Positions 53,835 through 62,643 of a stretch of DNA of 64,000 nucleotides are shown in pieces. Made by a program: the position numbers and the translations under genes. This stretch comes from an uncultured Pelagibacteraceae bacterium. Its GTDB lineage: Bacteria; Pseudomonadota; Alphaproteobacteria; Pelagibacterales; Pelagibacteraceae. Each line of letters begins with the position of its first letter. Position 1 is the stretch's first letter. The DNA is taken from NCBI GenBank assembly GCA_902598125.1, contig CACKAJ010000001.1:1-64000 (forward strand), written 5' to 3'. The notes beneath the pieces were generated by a model. That model had not been told where the DNA came from. It saw nothing but the letters and a program-made list of their open reading frames with translations, and ran no database searches.

Positions 53835-55456
53835 TATTTATTCGATCTGATTTTTGCGGCTTTTATAAATGAAGAGAATAAAGGATGTGGAGCTAAAGGT
53901 CTAGATTTAAATTCTGGGTGAAACTGCACTCCAATAAACCAAGGGTGATTTTTTAACTCGATTATCTCGGGTAATTTTGAGTCTGGAGATAAGCCTGAAA
54001 ATATCATACCTTTTTTTTCAAATTCCTCTTTAAAATTTATATTAACTTCATATCGGTGACGGTGTCTTTCAGTAATTTTTGTAGAATTGTAAATATTATT
54101 TATTAAAGTTCCTTTTTTAAGTCTAGCCTCGTAACTGCCTAATCTCATTGTACCACCAAGTTCTTTATCAGTGCCTTTCATTTTTTTACCATCTTTTACC
54201 CATTCACTCATCAAACCAACCACTGAAGCTCTAGAGGGTCCAAATTCGCTTGATGTTGCATTTTTTATATTTAATTTGTTTCTAGCAAACTCTATCACTG
54301 CCATCTGCATTCCAAAACAAATACCTAAGAATGGTATATTATTTTTTCTTGCATAGTTAATTGCTGCAATTTTTCCCTCTGTTCCTCTTTTACCAAATCC
54401 ACCAGGTATCAAAATTCCTGAAACACCTTTTATTTTGTCTTTAATATCTTTTGGTTTTAAAAAATCAGATTCAATTCTTACTAAATTTACTTTCAAATTA
54501 TTAGCTATTCCGCCATGCGTTAAAGCTTCGTCTAAAGATTTATACGCATCTTTCAATTCTACATATTTACCAATAATTGCAATATTAACTTTATTTTTAT
54601 TGTTTAATACTGAATAGGTGATTTTTTTCCAAGGAGTTAAGTTTACTTTTTTTCTAGAATTAATTTTGAAAAATTTTAAAACTCTTTCATCTAACTTTTC
54701 TTTATTAAAGCTTATTGGGGCTTCATAAATTGTTTTTACATCAACTGTTTCAATTACATCTTTTATGGAAACGTTACAAAATAATGAAATTTTCTTTCTT
54801 TGATCTAGAGGTATAGATCTTTCTGACCTGCAAATTATAATATCTGGTTGAATACCAATACTTCTAAGTTCTTTTACAGAATGTTGAGTGGGTTTAGTTT
54901 TAATCTCATCTGAAGCTCTCATATAAGGAACTAAAGTCAAATGGATAAATAATGTATTTTTTCTACCTGCCTCATTAGAAAATTGTCTGATTGCCTCTAA
55001 AAAAGGGAGGCTTTCAATATCTCCCACTGTTCCTCCAATTTCACAAATTACAAAATCCTCTTTAGCTACGTCATGTTTTATAAATTCTTTTATTCTATTC
55101 GTTATATGAGGAATAACTTGAACGGTTTTACCTAAATACTTTCCTTGACGTTCCATTTTTAAAACATCGCTATAAATTTTACCTGTAGTGATATTGTCTG
55201 ATTTTTTAGCAGAAATTCCTGAAAATCTTTCATAGTGACCTAAGTCTAAATCTGTTTCAGCTCCGTCATCAGTTACAAAAACCTCTCCGTGTTGAAACGG
55301 ACTCATTGTACCTGGATCAATATTTAGGTAAGGATCTAATTTTCTTATTCTTACTTTGTATCCTCTTGATTGTAACAAATATGCTAATGAAGCTGATGAT
55401 AAACCTTTGCCTAAAGATGAAACCACGCCGCCAGTTACGAATATATATCGCGCCAT
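53834..55456 (-). CDS. pyrG: CTP synthase
   Basis: Converts UTP to CTP using ATP and glutamine, 540 residues. The N-terminal synthetase domain has [14 protein letters not shown] and ERSIPLDQR. The C-terminal class I glutaminase (from about residue 290) has [11 protein letters not shown], nucleophile Cys in [10 protein letters not shown] and the histidine in [10 protein letters not shown]. Upstream, secG starts on the far side of a 44-base gap. Confidence 0.97.
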   Translation of the reverse strand: MARYIFVTGGVVSSLGKGLSSASLAYLLQSRGYKVRIRKLDPYLNIDPGTMSPFQHGEVFVTDDGAETDLDLGHYERFSGISAKKSDNITTGKIYSDVLKMERQGKYLGKTVQVIPHITNRIKEFIKHDVAKEDFVICEIGGTVGDIESLPFLEAIRQFSNEAGRKNTLFIHLTLVPYMRASDEIKTKPTQHSVKELRSIGIQPDIIICRSERSIPLDQRKKISLFCNVSIKDVIETVDVKTIYEAPISFNKEKLDERVLKFFKINSRKKVNLTPWKKITYSVLNNKNKVNIAIIGKYVELKDAYKSLDEALTHGGIANNLKVNLVRIESDFLKPKDIKDKIKGVSGILIPGGFGKRGTEGKIAAINYARKNNIPFLGICFGMQMAVIEFARNKLNIKNATSSEFGPSRASVVGLMSEWVKDGKKMKGTDKELGGTMRLGSYEARLKKGTLINNIYNSTKITERHRHRYEVNINFKEEFEKKGMIFSGLSPDSKLPEIIELKNHPWFIGVQFHPEFKSRPLAPHPLFSSFIKAAKIRSNK

Positions 55457-55500
55457 GGAAGTATGTTATACTTCATATTATCTTAAATACAAAGTCTTAA

Positions 55501-55800
55501 TTATTTAGATTGAGGTATTTGTGGAAGGTTTGAATTTTCCTCTTCTTCTTTTTCAAGAACAGATTGTGTTTCACGAAACTCGTCTCGTGAAACAGCAACT
55601 ATAGCAATACTACAAATGATAAATAAGGCTGCTACGATTGATGTTAATTTAGTTAGAAAAGTTCCTACAGATCTAGTCGATGTGAAATTGTCTTGTGAAA
55701 CACCTAGACCTAATGCTCCCCCTTCTGATCTTTGTAATAAAATTATAATTACCAAGATTATTGCTAAAACGATATTAACAAAGATAAGTAAGTTTTCCAT
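55501..55800 (-). CDS. secG: Preprotein translocase subunit SecG
   Basis: Small SecYEG subunit, 99 residues, with two membrane helices (about residues 5-22 and 52-72) and the family motif LLQRSEGGALGLGVS between them. The C-terminus is acidic. It follows tpiA by five bases, the usual alphaproteobacterial order tpiA-secG-pyrG. Confidence 0.94.
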   Translation of the reverse strand: MENLLIFVNIVLAIILVIIILLQRSEGGALGLGVSQDNFTSTRSVGTFLTKLTSIVAALFIICSIAIVAVSRDEFRETQSVLEKEEEENSNLPQIPQSK

Positions 55801-55805
55801 GGGGT

Positions 55806-56546
55806 TTATCTATAGTAATTCTTTATTATATCAATAAATTTTTTCGAGGATTTAGAGGCTCCACCGATTAAAAATCCGTCAATTTCTCTTATTTTCTTAA
55901 ATATCTCAACTGTGCCACCATCAACTGAACCTCCATAAAGAACTGCGGGACTTTCTTTAAATATATTTTTTAGAACATTTTTTATATGCAAAATTGTTGT
56001 ACTTAATTCAATTGCTGTAGGAATTTTTCCCGTTCCAATTGACCAAATTGGTTCATAAGCAACTATAATATTATTTTTATTAAATTTCCTCTCTAAAACT
56101 TTAGTTAATTGTTTTTTTAAAACAATTAATGTTTTATTATTTTTTTTTTCAATCTTATTCTCTCCTATGCAAAAAACTACTTTTAGATTATTTTTAAGAG
56201 CAAATCTTACTTTATTTTTTAGCATTAAATCACTGTCACCCTCACCTCGATTATCTGAATGACCAATTAAAGTATACTTAGCTCCGACACTTCTTAACAT
56301 ATAAGGACTGACTCCAGCAGTATTCGATGAAAATTGATCTTTCTGGTAACAATTTTGAGAGCCAATGAAAATTTTCTTATTTTTAAAATATTTGGCATAA
56401 CTTTCAATTAGTGTATATGGAGGGGTCATTATTACTCTATATTTTTTCCGATTTTTATCCTTAGAGTAAAATGAATTAATTTTTCTCAATATATTGATAG
56501 ATTTTGGAATACCAAACATTTTCCAATTACCAATAAAATATCTCAT
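55806..56546 (-). CDS. tpiA: Triosephosphate isomerase
   Basis: Interconverts dihydroxyacetone phosphate and glyceraldehyde-3-phosphate, 246 residues. The catalytic Lys is in IGNWKMFG, the His in LIGHSDNRGEGD (a variant of GHSERR) and the Glu in VAYEPIWSIGTG. YGGSVDGG completes the phosphate loop. First gene of the minus-strand run toward eno; divergent from ppiD. Confidence 0.95.
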   Translation of the reverse strand: MRYFIGNWKMFGIPKSINILRKINSFYSKDKNRKKYRVIMTPPYTLIESYAKYFKNKKIFIGSQNCYQKDQFSSNTAGVSPYMLRSVGAKYTLIGHSDNRGEGDSDLMLKNKVRFALKNNLKVVFCIGENKIEKKNNKTLIVLKKQLTKVLERKFNKNNIIVAYEPIWSIGTGKIPTAIELSTTILHIKNVLKNIFKESPAVLYGGSVDGGTVEIFKKIREIDGFLIGGASKSSKKFIDIIKNYYR

Positions 56547-56609
56547 TATTTGCCTTAGTTTAAAAATTAATTTATAGGTGTATAATTTTGAACTTATTAA
56601 ATTAATATA

Positions 56610-58064
56610 ATGGCAACATCAATAGGAAATTTATCTAAATCGTTTTTTTTAAAACTTCTTGTGGGTATAATAATACTGCCATTTGTCTTTTGGGGTATGG
56701 GAGATGTCTTTAGAGGTGGAAATCAAAACGTCATAGCTACGATTGACTCAAAAAAAATAAGTACACAAGAATTTATGAATTATTTAAATAGATTAAATCT
56801 TAAAGAAGAACAAGTTAAGGATTTAGCTAAAACCGATTTAGTAGAACAAATTTTGTCAGATTTCATTGGGAAAAAAGTAATGTCTTTAGAAATTGAGAAA
56901 CTTGGAATAGTTGTTAGTGACAACGCATTAAGAAGTATAATCAAGAATGATAAATTATTTTACAAAAACGATAAATTTTCTAGAACAGAGTATGAAAAAT
57001 TTTTAATAAAAAGTGGTATTACAGCTCCACAGTTTGAAATGAATATAGTTGAGCAAGAAAAAAGAAGACAATTTTTAAGTTCTTTAGCTGGAGGAATAGT
57101 CGTTCCGGAACTATTGATTGAGAAAGAATTTAAAAAGGAAAATCAAACAAAATTAATCAAATACATAGATCTGGAAAAATATCATTTAAAAAAAAGACCT
57201 TCATCTGAAAGTATAAAAGAACTTTATGAGAGAAATAAAAATATATTTTCTATTGAATTAAAATCAATCAGATTTGCTGAAATCAAACCTCAACTTATTA
57301 GTGGAAGTACAGATTATAATGAAAATTTTTTTAAACAATTAGATATCATTGAAAATAATGTTTTAGATGGTTTAACTTTTGAGGAAACGGCCTTAGCGAA
57401 CAATTTGAAAATAAGAGAATTTGATAAAATTAATTCTAACAAAGAAGATGAAAATAAAAATAAAATTAAGAATTTACCAGATAATCTTTTTAAAAAAATT
57501 TTTAATATCAAAAATACAAAATTACCTGAAGTTCTTAGTGTTGATGGAAAATATTATATAGCTGAAATTAAGGATCAAGAAAGAAAAAGTAGACCCATGG
57601 ATGATCCTGAGGTTTTAGAGGCATTAAATGCGCAATTGAATTTTAAAGCAAAAGTTGAAAGTAACAGTTCTTTATTAAAAGATATAAATTTAGGAGCTTT
57701 CGATAATGAAAACTTCAATAAATTTGCAAAAGACAATAATCTTGTTATCAATAATTATAAAATTTCTAGTTTAAAACAAAATGATATTTTTGAAGAGGGA
57801 TTAATTAAAAAAATTTATTTGACAAATGAAGGTGAGATAAATCTTATAACCAATAGCACATTTACAAAAAGTTTTTTAATATCTACAATAAAAACTGAAT
57901 ACAAAAGTTTAGATAGAAATAGTAATGAATTTGAGCAGTTCGAAGCTAAAGCACGGCTTAGTTTGATTAACAAAATATATCAAACATATGATGAAAATGT
58001 AAATCAAAAATATAAAGTAGAATTAAATCAAAGAACTATAGATCGTGTAAAAAATTCATTTTAA
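56610..58064 (+). CDS. ppiD: PpiD/SurA-N-like membrane-anchored periplasmic chaperone
   Basis: Periplasmic folding factor, 484 residues, with a single N-terminal membrane anchor (residues about 12-30, LLVGIIILPFVFWGMGDVF) followed by VFRGGNQNVIATIDSKKIS, the PpiD start. A SurA-N-like helical domain spans residues about 40-165. The expected PpiC isomerase domain in residues 200-330 is weakly marked, lacking obvious family motifs, so it may have little or no isomerase activity. One-base overlap with the trpE start. Confidence 0.85.
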   Translation: MATSIGNLSKSFFLKLLVGIIILPFVFWGMGDVFRGGNQNVIATIDSKKISTQEFMNYLNRLNLKEEQVKDLAKTDLVEQILSDFIGKKVMSLEIEKLGIVVSDNALRSIIKNDKLFYKNDKFSRTEYEKFLIKSGITAPQFEMNIVEQEKRRQFLSSLAGGIVVPELLIEKEFKKENQTKLIKYIDLEKYHLKKRPSSESIKELYERNKNIFSIELKSIRFAEIKPQLISGSTDYNENFFKQLDIIENNVLDGLTFEETALANNLKIREFDKINSNKEDENKNKIKNLPDNLFKKIFNIKNTKLPEVLSVDGKYYIAEIKDQERKSRPMDDPEVLEALNAQLNFKAKVESNSSLLKDINLGAFDNENFNKFAKDNNLVINNYKISSLKQNDIFEEGLIKKIYLTNEGEINLITNSTFTKSFLISTIKTEYKSLDRNSNEFEQFEAKARLSLINKIYQTYDENVNQKYKVELNQRTIDRVKNSF

Positions 58065-59521
58065 TGAAAATAAATATAAGTTTAAAAGAATTTAAAAAAA
58101 ATCATTCTAAAAAAAAACATCAAATTTTATTTAGAACAAGATCTTGCAAAAATTATTATAGGATTGAAAACCTTTTTAAATTTCTTCTTGCTGAAAAAAA
58201 TAGTTTTATTTTTGAATCTGTTGAAAGAGGTACTATAAGAGGTCGATACACTATTATTGGCCTTAATCCTGATAAAATTTGGGATATCAATAAAAATATT
58301 ATTAAATTATATAGATCTGGAAAAAAAACTTCAATTAAATCAGAACCATTAAAATTTATTAACAATTTAGTTGAAAATTTTAATATTAAGATTCCTAAAG
58401 GACTTCCTTCAATGTCCTCTATGCTTGTGGGTTATTTTTCTTACGATGTAATTCGATATTTGGAAAAAATTCCTGATAATTGTAAAGATGATCTTAAAAT
58501 ACCTGACGTAAGAATATCTCGTCCTAAAAACTTAGTTATTTATGATAACGTTAAAAAAAAGATTTTTTATATTGAAAATGTTTATGCAGATAATAAAATA
58601 AAAAATTATAAAGATGAATATGACTTAATTAAAAAAAAATTTGATTTATATGAAGATTTCGAAAATATAAAACTTCCGGATCAATTTACGTTCAAACCTA
58701 ATAAATTTTTAATTAAATCAAATATCTCTAAAGAAAAGTTTAAATCACTTGTAAAAAAGGCAAAAACTTACATTAAAAAAGGAGATGTTTTTCAAGTTGT
58801 CTTAAGTCAAAGATTTGAGAGAAAAATAAATAAAAGACCGATTGAGATTTATAATCATTTAAGAAAATCTAACCCTTCACCTTTTATGTTTTATTTCAAT
58901 TATAAAGATTTTGGTATTTTAGGTAGCAGCCCAGAAATATTGGTAAGGCTTAGAAATGGTGAAGTCACAATTAGACCAATTGCCGGAACAAGACCAAGAG
59001 GAAAAAGCTTTAAAGAGGATAAAAAAAATGAATTAGATCTTCTTAGAGATAAAAAAGAATTAGCAGAGCATTTGATGTTATTAGACCTTGGAAGAAATGA
59101 TGTTGGAAAAGTATCTAAAGTAAATACGGTCAAATTAACTGAAAAATTTAAAGTTGAGAAATACTCTCATGTAATGCACATTGTTTCAAATGTTGTAGGT
59201 AAATTTAATAATAAATTTTCTTTATTTGAAACTTTATTATCAGGTTTCCCTGCGGGTACTGTAAGTGGCGCCCCAAAAATAAGAGCTATGGAAATAATAG
59301 ATGAATTAGAAACAAATAAAAGAAAACTATATGCTGGTGGAATAGGATATTTCACTCCTAACGGTGAATTTGATACGTGTATTGCTTTAAGAACAGCCTT
59401 AATCAAAAATAAAAAATTTTACGTGCAGGCAGGAGCTGGCGTGGTTGCAGATAGTAAACCAGATAAAGAATACGCAGAGACTGTGAACAAAGCAAAAGCT
59501 CTAATGAAAGCAGTAGATTAA
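58064..59521 (+). CDS. trpE: Anthranilate synthase component I
   Basis: Makes anthranilate from chorismate with TrpG, 485 residues. The N-terminal tryptophan-binding region has FIFESVERGTIRGRY. The catalytic core has GDVFQVVLSQRF, FLGILGSSPE region, IAGTRPRGK, LLDLGRNDVGKV and FPAGTVSGAPKIRAME. First gene of trpEGDC, directly followed by trpG with no gap. No leader peptide or attenuator was seen upstream, where ppiD abuts. Confidence 0.96.
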   Translation: MKINISLKEFKKNHSKKKHQILFRTRSCKNYYRIENLFKFLLAEKNSFIFESVERGTIRGRYTIIGLNPDKIWDINKNIIKLYRSGKKTSIKSEPLKFINNLVENFNIKIPKGLPSMSSMLVGYFSYDVIRYLEKIPDNCKDDLKIPDVRISRPKNLVIYDNVKKKIFYIENVYADNKIKNYKDEYDLIKKKFDLYEDFENIKLPDQFTFKPNKFLIKSNISKEKFKSLVKKAKTYIKKGDVFQVVLSQRFERKINKRPIEIYNHLRKSNPSPFMFYFNYKDFGILGSSPEILVRLRNGEVTIRPIAGTRPRGKSFKEDKKNELDLLRDKKELAEHLMLLDLGRNDVGKVSKVNTVKLTEKFKVEKYSHVMHIVSNVVGKFNNKFSLFETLLSGFPAGTVSGAPKIRAMEIIDELETNKRKLYAGGIGYFTPNGEFDTCIALRTALIKNKKFYVQAGAGVVADSKPDKEYAETVNKAKALMKAVD

Positions 59522-60088
59522 ATGAAAATTTTACTAATAGATAACTACGATAGCTTTACTTATAATTTATATCATTATATTTCCAATTTTAAAAAAAATG
59601 TTGAAGTTGTAAGAAATGATAAAATTAATGGTAAAACAATTTTAAGAAAAAAATATAATAAAATTGTTATTTCACCTGGCCCAGGTAATCCAAATCAAGC
59701 GGGTAATTGTTTAAAAATAGTTAAAGAAGTTTATAAAAAAATACCTATCCTTGGGGTTTGCCTGGGTCATCAAATTATTGGTCAAGTATTTGGTGGGAAA
59801 ATAGTGAGAGCTAAAAATTTAATGCATGGAAAAACAAGTAAGATTGAGCATAAAAAAATGGGTTTATTTAAAAATATCCAAAATAATTTTGAAGCTACGA
59901 GATATCACAGCCTTGTGGTAGACCGTAAAAAGTTCCCAAAAGACTTGATAATTACTGCAGAAACTAGAAATAAGACAATTATGGGGTTGATGCATAAAGA
60001 TTATGATATTCACGGGTTTCAGTTTCATCCTGAGAGTATAAGTACTAAAATGGGTATGAAATTAATTAAAAATTTTATCACTAATTAA
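59522..60088 (+). CDS. trpG: Anthranilate synthase component II (glutamine amidotransferase)
   Basis: Supplies ammonia to TrpE, 188 residues. LLIDNYDSFTYNL at the start, oxyanion loop PGPGNPNQAG, nucleophile Cys in GVCLGHQIIG, and GFQFHPESI. Could also serve folate synthesis as PabA, but its place between trpE and trpD makes TrpG primary. Confidence 0.95.
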   Translation: MKILLIDNYDSFTYNLYHYISNFKKNVEVVRNDKINGKTILRKKYNKIVISPGPGNPNQAGNCLKIVKEVYKKIPILGVCLGHQIIGQVFGGKIVRAKNLMHGKTSKIEHKKMGLFKNIQNNFEATRYHSLVVDRKKFPKDLIITAETRNKTIMGLMHKDYDIHGFQFHPESISTKMGMKLIKNFITN

Positions 60089-60089
60089 T

Positions 60090-61085
60090 ATGTCTGATAT
60101 AGCAGCTAAATTAAAACAAGGCCAAAACCTTTCATTTGAGGAGAGCAAATTACTATTTTCAAACTTAATGGAGGGCAAACATGAGGAAAGCAAAATTATT
60201 GAAATTTTAGAGGCCTTAATAAAAAAAGGCGAAACAAAAGATGAATTAGCAGGTGGTATCTTTGTTTTGAGAGATAAAGCAAAAAAAGTTTCTTGTGACT
60301 CAGACACTATTGATACTTGTGGAACTGGGGGAGACGGTCAAAATTCTTTAAATATTTCAACAGCCTCTGCAATTGTTTTGGCAAGTATGGGAGTTAAAGT
60401 AGCAAAACATGGAAATAAAGCTGTTTCATCTAAATGTGGTTCAGCAGATGTTTTGGAGACTTTAAAAATAAATATCAATTTAGAACCAAATGAAGCAGAA
60501 GAAAGTATCAAAAATTTTAATTTTGCTTTTATGTTTGCTCCAAATTATCACTCAGCCATGAAACATGTTGGACCTGCTAGAAAAAAAATGGGTAAGAAAA
60601 CAATTTTTAATTTAATTGGTCCTTTAAGTAGCCCAGCCCAAGTTAAAAGGCAAGTTATAGGTGTTTTTGATAAAAAATGGATGAAACCTTTTGCTGAAGC
60701 TTTAAAAGAAAATAATGTTGTACACGCTTATATTGTTCATAGTGAGGATGGAATGGATGAAATTTCGCCTTTTGCAAAAACTAATATTGTTGAATTAAAG
60801 GATGGTAAAATTAACGAATTTTCAATCGAGCCGAAAGATCTTGGTATTAATGAAGGTTATAAAGAAAATTTAAAGGGTAAAAATGCAGAATACAACGCTG
60901 AGAAAATTATAGATATTTATAAAGGGACCTCTAATGAATTTTCACAATCAGTAGCTTTAAATGCTGCTGCAGGATTAATTGTTTCAGGAAAAGAAAATAA
61001 TTTTAAAAATGCTTTCGATAACGCTACCAAACATCTAAGTTCCGGTAAAGTTTTCGAGCATTTGACAAAATTACAATCGAAATAA
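60090..61085 (+). CDS. trpD: Anthranilate phosphoribosyltransferase
   Basis: Joins anthranilate to PRPP, 331 residues. Recognised by the PRPP-binding DTCGTGGDGQNSLNIST, KHGNKAVSSKCGSADVLE, FAPNYHSAMKHVGPARK and VHSEDGMDEIS. One base after trpG; overlaps trpC by one base. Confidence 0.96.
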   Translation: MSDIAAKLKQGQNLSFEESKLLFSNLMEGKHEESKIIEILEALIKKGETKDELAGGIFVLRDKAKKVSCDSDTIDTCGTGGDGQNSLNISTASAIVLASMGVKVAKHGNKAVSSKCGSADVLETLKININLEPNEAEESIKNFNFAFMFAPNYHSAMKHVGPARKKMGKKTIFNLIGPLSSPAQVKRQVIGVFDKKWMKPFAEALKENNVVHAYIVHSEDGMDEISPFAKTNIVELKDGKINEFSIEPKDLGINEGYKENLKGKNAEYNAEKIIDIYKGTSNEFSQSVALNAAAGLIVSGKENNFKNAFDNATKHLSSGKVFEHLTKLQSK

Positions 61086-61879
61086 TGACTAATGTTTTAG
61101 ACAAAATCATCGAAGATAAAAGAGATTCTTTGAAAAGTATTAAGAAGACAAATTCTTTAGATTCTATTGAAAATACAATTAAATCTTTAAATAACTTCTT
61201 AAATTTTAAAGAAGTTATAGCTAATAATAAAAGAGTATCGCTAATAACAGAGATAAAAAAAGCAAGCCCTTCTGCGGGAGAATTAGTGAGAGATTTTAAT
61301 CATTTAAATATTGCAAAAATGTATGTAGATAATGGAGCTACTTGTCTTTCAGTTTTAACTGAAGAAAAACACTTTCTTGGAAAACTTGATTATATAAGAG
61401 ATATTAAAAATAAGTTTAAAATTCCGGTTTTAGCTAAAGATTTTTTTATCGATCCTTACCAGATCGCTTTATCTAAAAGTTATGGTAGTGATTGTATTTT
61501 GATCATAGTTGCCGCTTTAGATACTAAACTAGCAGATGAAATTTATGCTGAAGCAATAAGACATAAACTTTCAGTGATAGTTGAAGTGCACGATAACAAA
61601 GAAGCTGAAGATGCCTTAAAATACGAAAATGCTTTAATTGGGATTAATAATAGAAATTTAAAAACATTAGACATTTCTATTAATAATACGATTTCTATTT
61701 TTGAAACTTTAAAAGAACATAAAGGCCCTATCATTTCAGAAAGTGGAATTAAGAATGAAACTGATGCCAAATATATTTATGAAAAGACAGGAATAAAAAA
61801 TTTTTTAATTGGTGAATCACTTTTAAAATCCGACAATCCTGCTGAGTTATTGAAAAAATTTAATCAAATAATTCAATAA
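61085..61879 (+). CDS. trpC: Indole-3-glycerol phosphate synthase
   Basis: Single-domain TIM-barrel enzyme, 264 residues. ITEIKKASPSAGELVRDF, VLAKDFFIDPYQI, LIGINNRNLKT and the final FLIGESLL are typical. Not fused to TrpF. Its stop is 70 bases ahead of the lexA start, and moaC-moeA, common between these genes in the class, are absent. Confidence 0.95.
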   Translation: MTNVLDKIIEDKRDSLKSIKKTNSLDSIENTIKSLNNFLNFKEVIANNKRVSLITEIKKASPSAGELVRDFNHLNIAKMYVDNGATCLSVLTEEKHFLGKLDYIRDIKNKFKIPVLAKDFFIDPYQIALSKSYGSDCILIIVAALDTKLADEIYAEAIRHKLSVIVEVHDNKEAEDALKYENALIGINNRNLKTLDISINNTISIFETLKEHKGPIISESGIKNETDAKYIYEKTGIKNFLIGESLLKSDNPAELLKKFNQIIQ

Positions 61880-61912
61880 AATAAGGGCTTATTTCAAGTT
61901 GTAATTTAAATA

Positions 61913-61927
61913 GAACTTTTATAGAAC
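61913..61927 (+). promoter_or_regulatory. LexA-binding SOS box (alphaproteobacterial type)
   Basis: GAACTTTTATAGAAC fits the direct-repeat form GAAC-N7-GAAC known for LexA of Alphaproteobacteria. It ends 22 bases before the preferred lexA start and indicates autoregulation. Confidence 0.88.
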
Positions 61928-61949
61928 ATAGATGTACGAGGTTTGTTCT

Positions 61950-62624
61950 ATGCTTACAAAAAAACAAAAAAACTTACTAATATTCATAAATAAGAAGATT
62001 AGATCTTCTGGAATTTCTCCATCATATGAAGAGATGAAAAATTCACTCAACCTTAAGTCGAAATCAGGAATTCACAGATTAATATCAGCTTTAGAAGAGC
62101 GAGGATTTGTAAAAAGATTAGCTCATAAAGCAAGAGCTTTAGAAGTTGTTAAATTGCCAGAAAATGCAAGTGCTAATGATATTTTTAATACTTTCACACC
62201 AAGCGTGATTAAAGGTGGATTAGATAAAGAAAAAACAAAATCAACTGATGTATCTGTTTTAGGAAGTATTGCAGCAGGAACTCCCATAGAGGCAATTCAA
62301 CAAGAAGTTGATAGAGTAGCTTTACCTGAAGATTTACAAAATAATGGTGAACATTATGGACTAAAAGTAAAAGGAGATTCAATGATTGAAGCTGGCATCA
62401 ATGATGGTGATACAGTAATTGTTAAGAAAACTTCAAATGTAGATAGTGGTCAGATTGCGGTTGTTTTAATTGATGACCAAGAGGCAACTTTAAAAAGAGT
62501 TAGAAAAAAAGGAAACACTATTGCTTTAGAAGCTGCAAATAGAAATTACGGTACAAAAATATACGCTGCTAATAGAATAAAAATTCAAGGTAAACTTGTT
62601 TCTTTATATAGAAACTTTCACTAA
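61950..62624 (+). CDS. lexA: LexA SOS repressor
   Basis: DNA-damage repressor with self-cleavage, 224 residues. The N-terminal winged helix begins LTKKQKNLLIFI and has SPSYEEMKNSLNLKSKSGIHRLI. The cleavage site Ala-Gly is in SIAAGTPIEA, the catalytic Ser in GDSMIEAGINDGD and the Lys in EATLKRVRKK. A start at 61932 is possible, but GAGG at 61938-61941 is eight bases before the ATG at 61950, and the longer form would crowd the SOS box. Confidence 0.95.
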   Translation: MLTKKQKNLLIFINKKIRSSGISPSYEEMKNSLNLKSKSGIHRLISALEERGFVKRLAHKARALEVVKLPENASANDIFNTFTPSVIKGGLDKEKTKSTDVSVLGSIAAGTPIEAIQQEVDRVALPEDLQNNGEHYGLKVKGDSMIEAGINDGDTVIVKKTSNVDSGQIAVVLIDDQEATLKRVRKKGNTIALEAANRNYGTKIYAANRIKIQGKLVSLYRNFH

Positions 62625-62643
62625 AATAGTCTAATTAATAGAA

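Noticed and set aside
56610-58064. SurA instead of PpiD
   Set aside because: The N-terminus is a membrane anchor and not a cleaved signal peptide, and the GMGDVFRGG start is that of PpiD.
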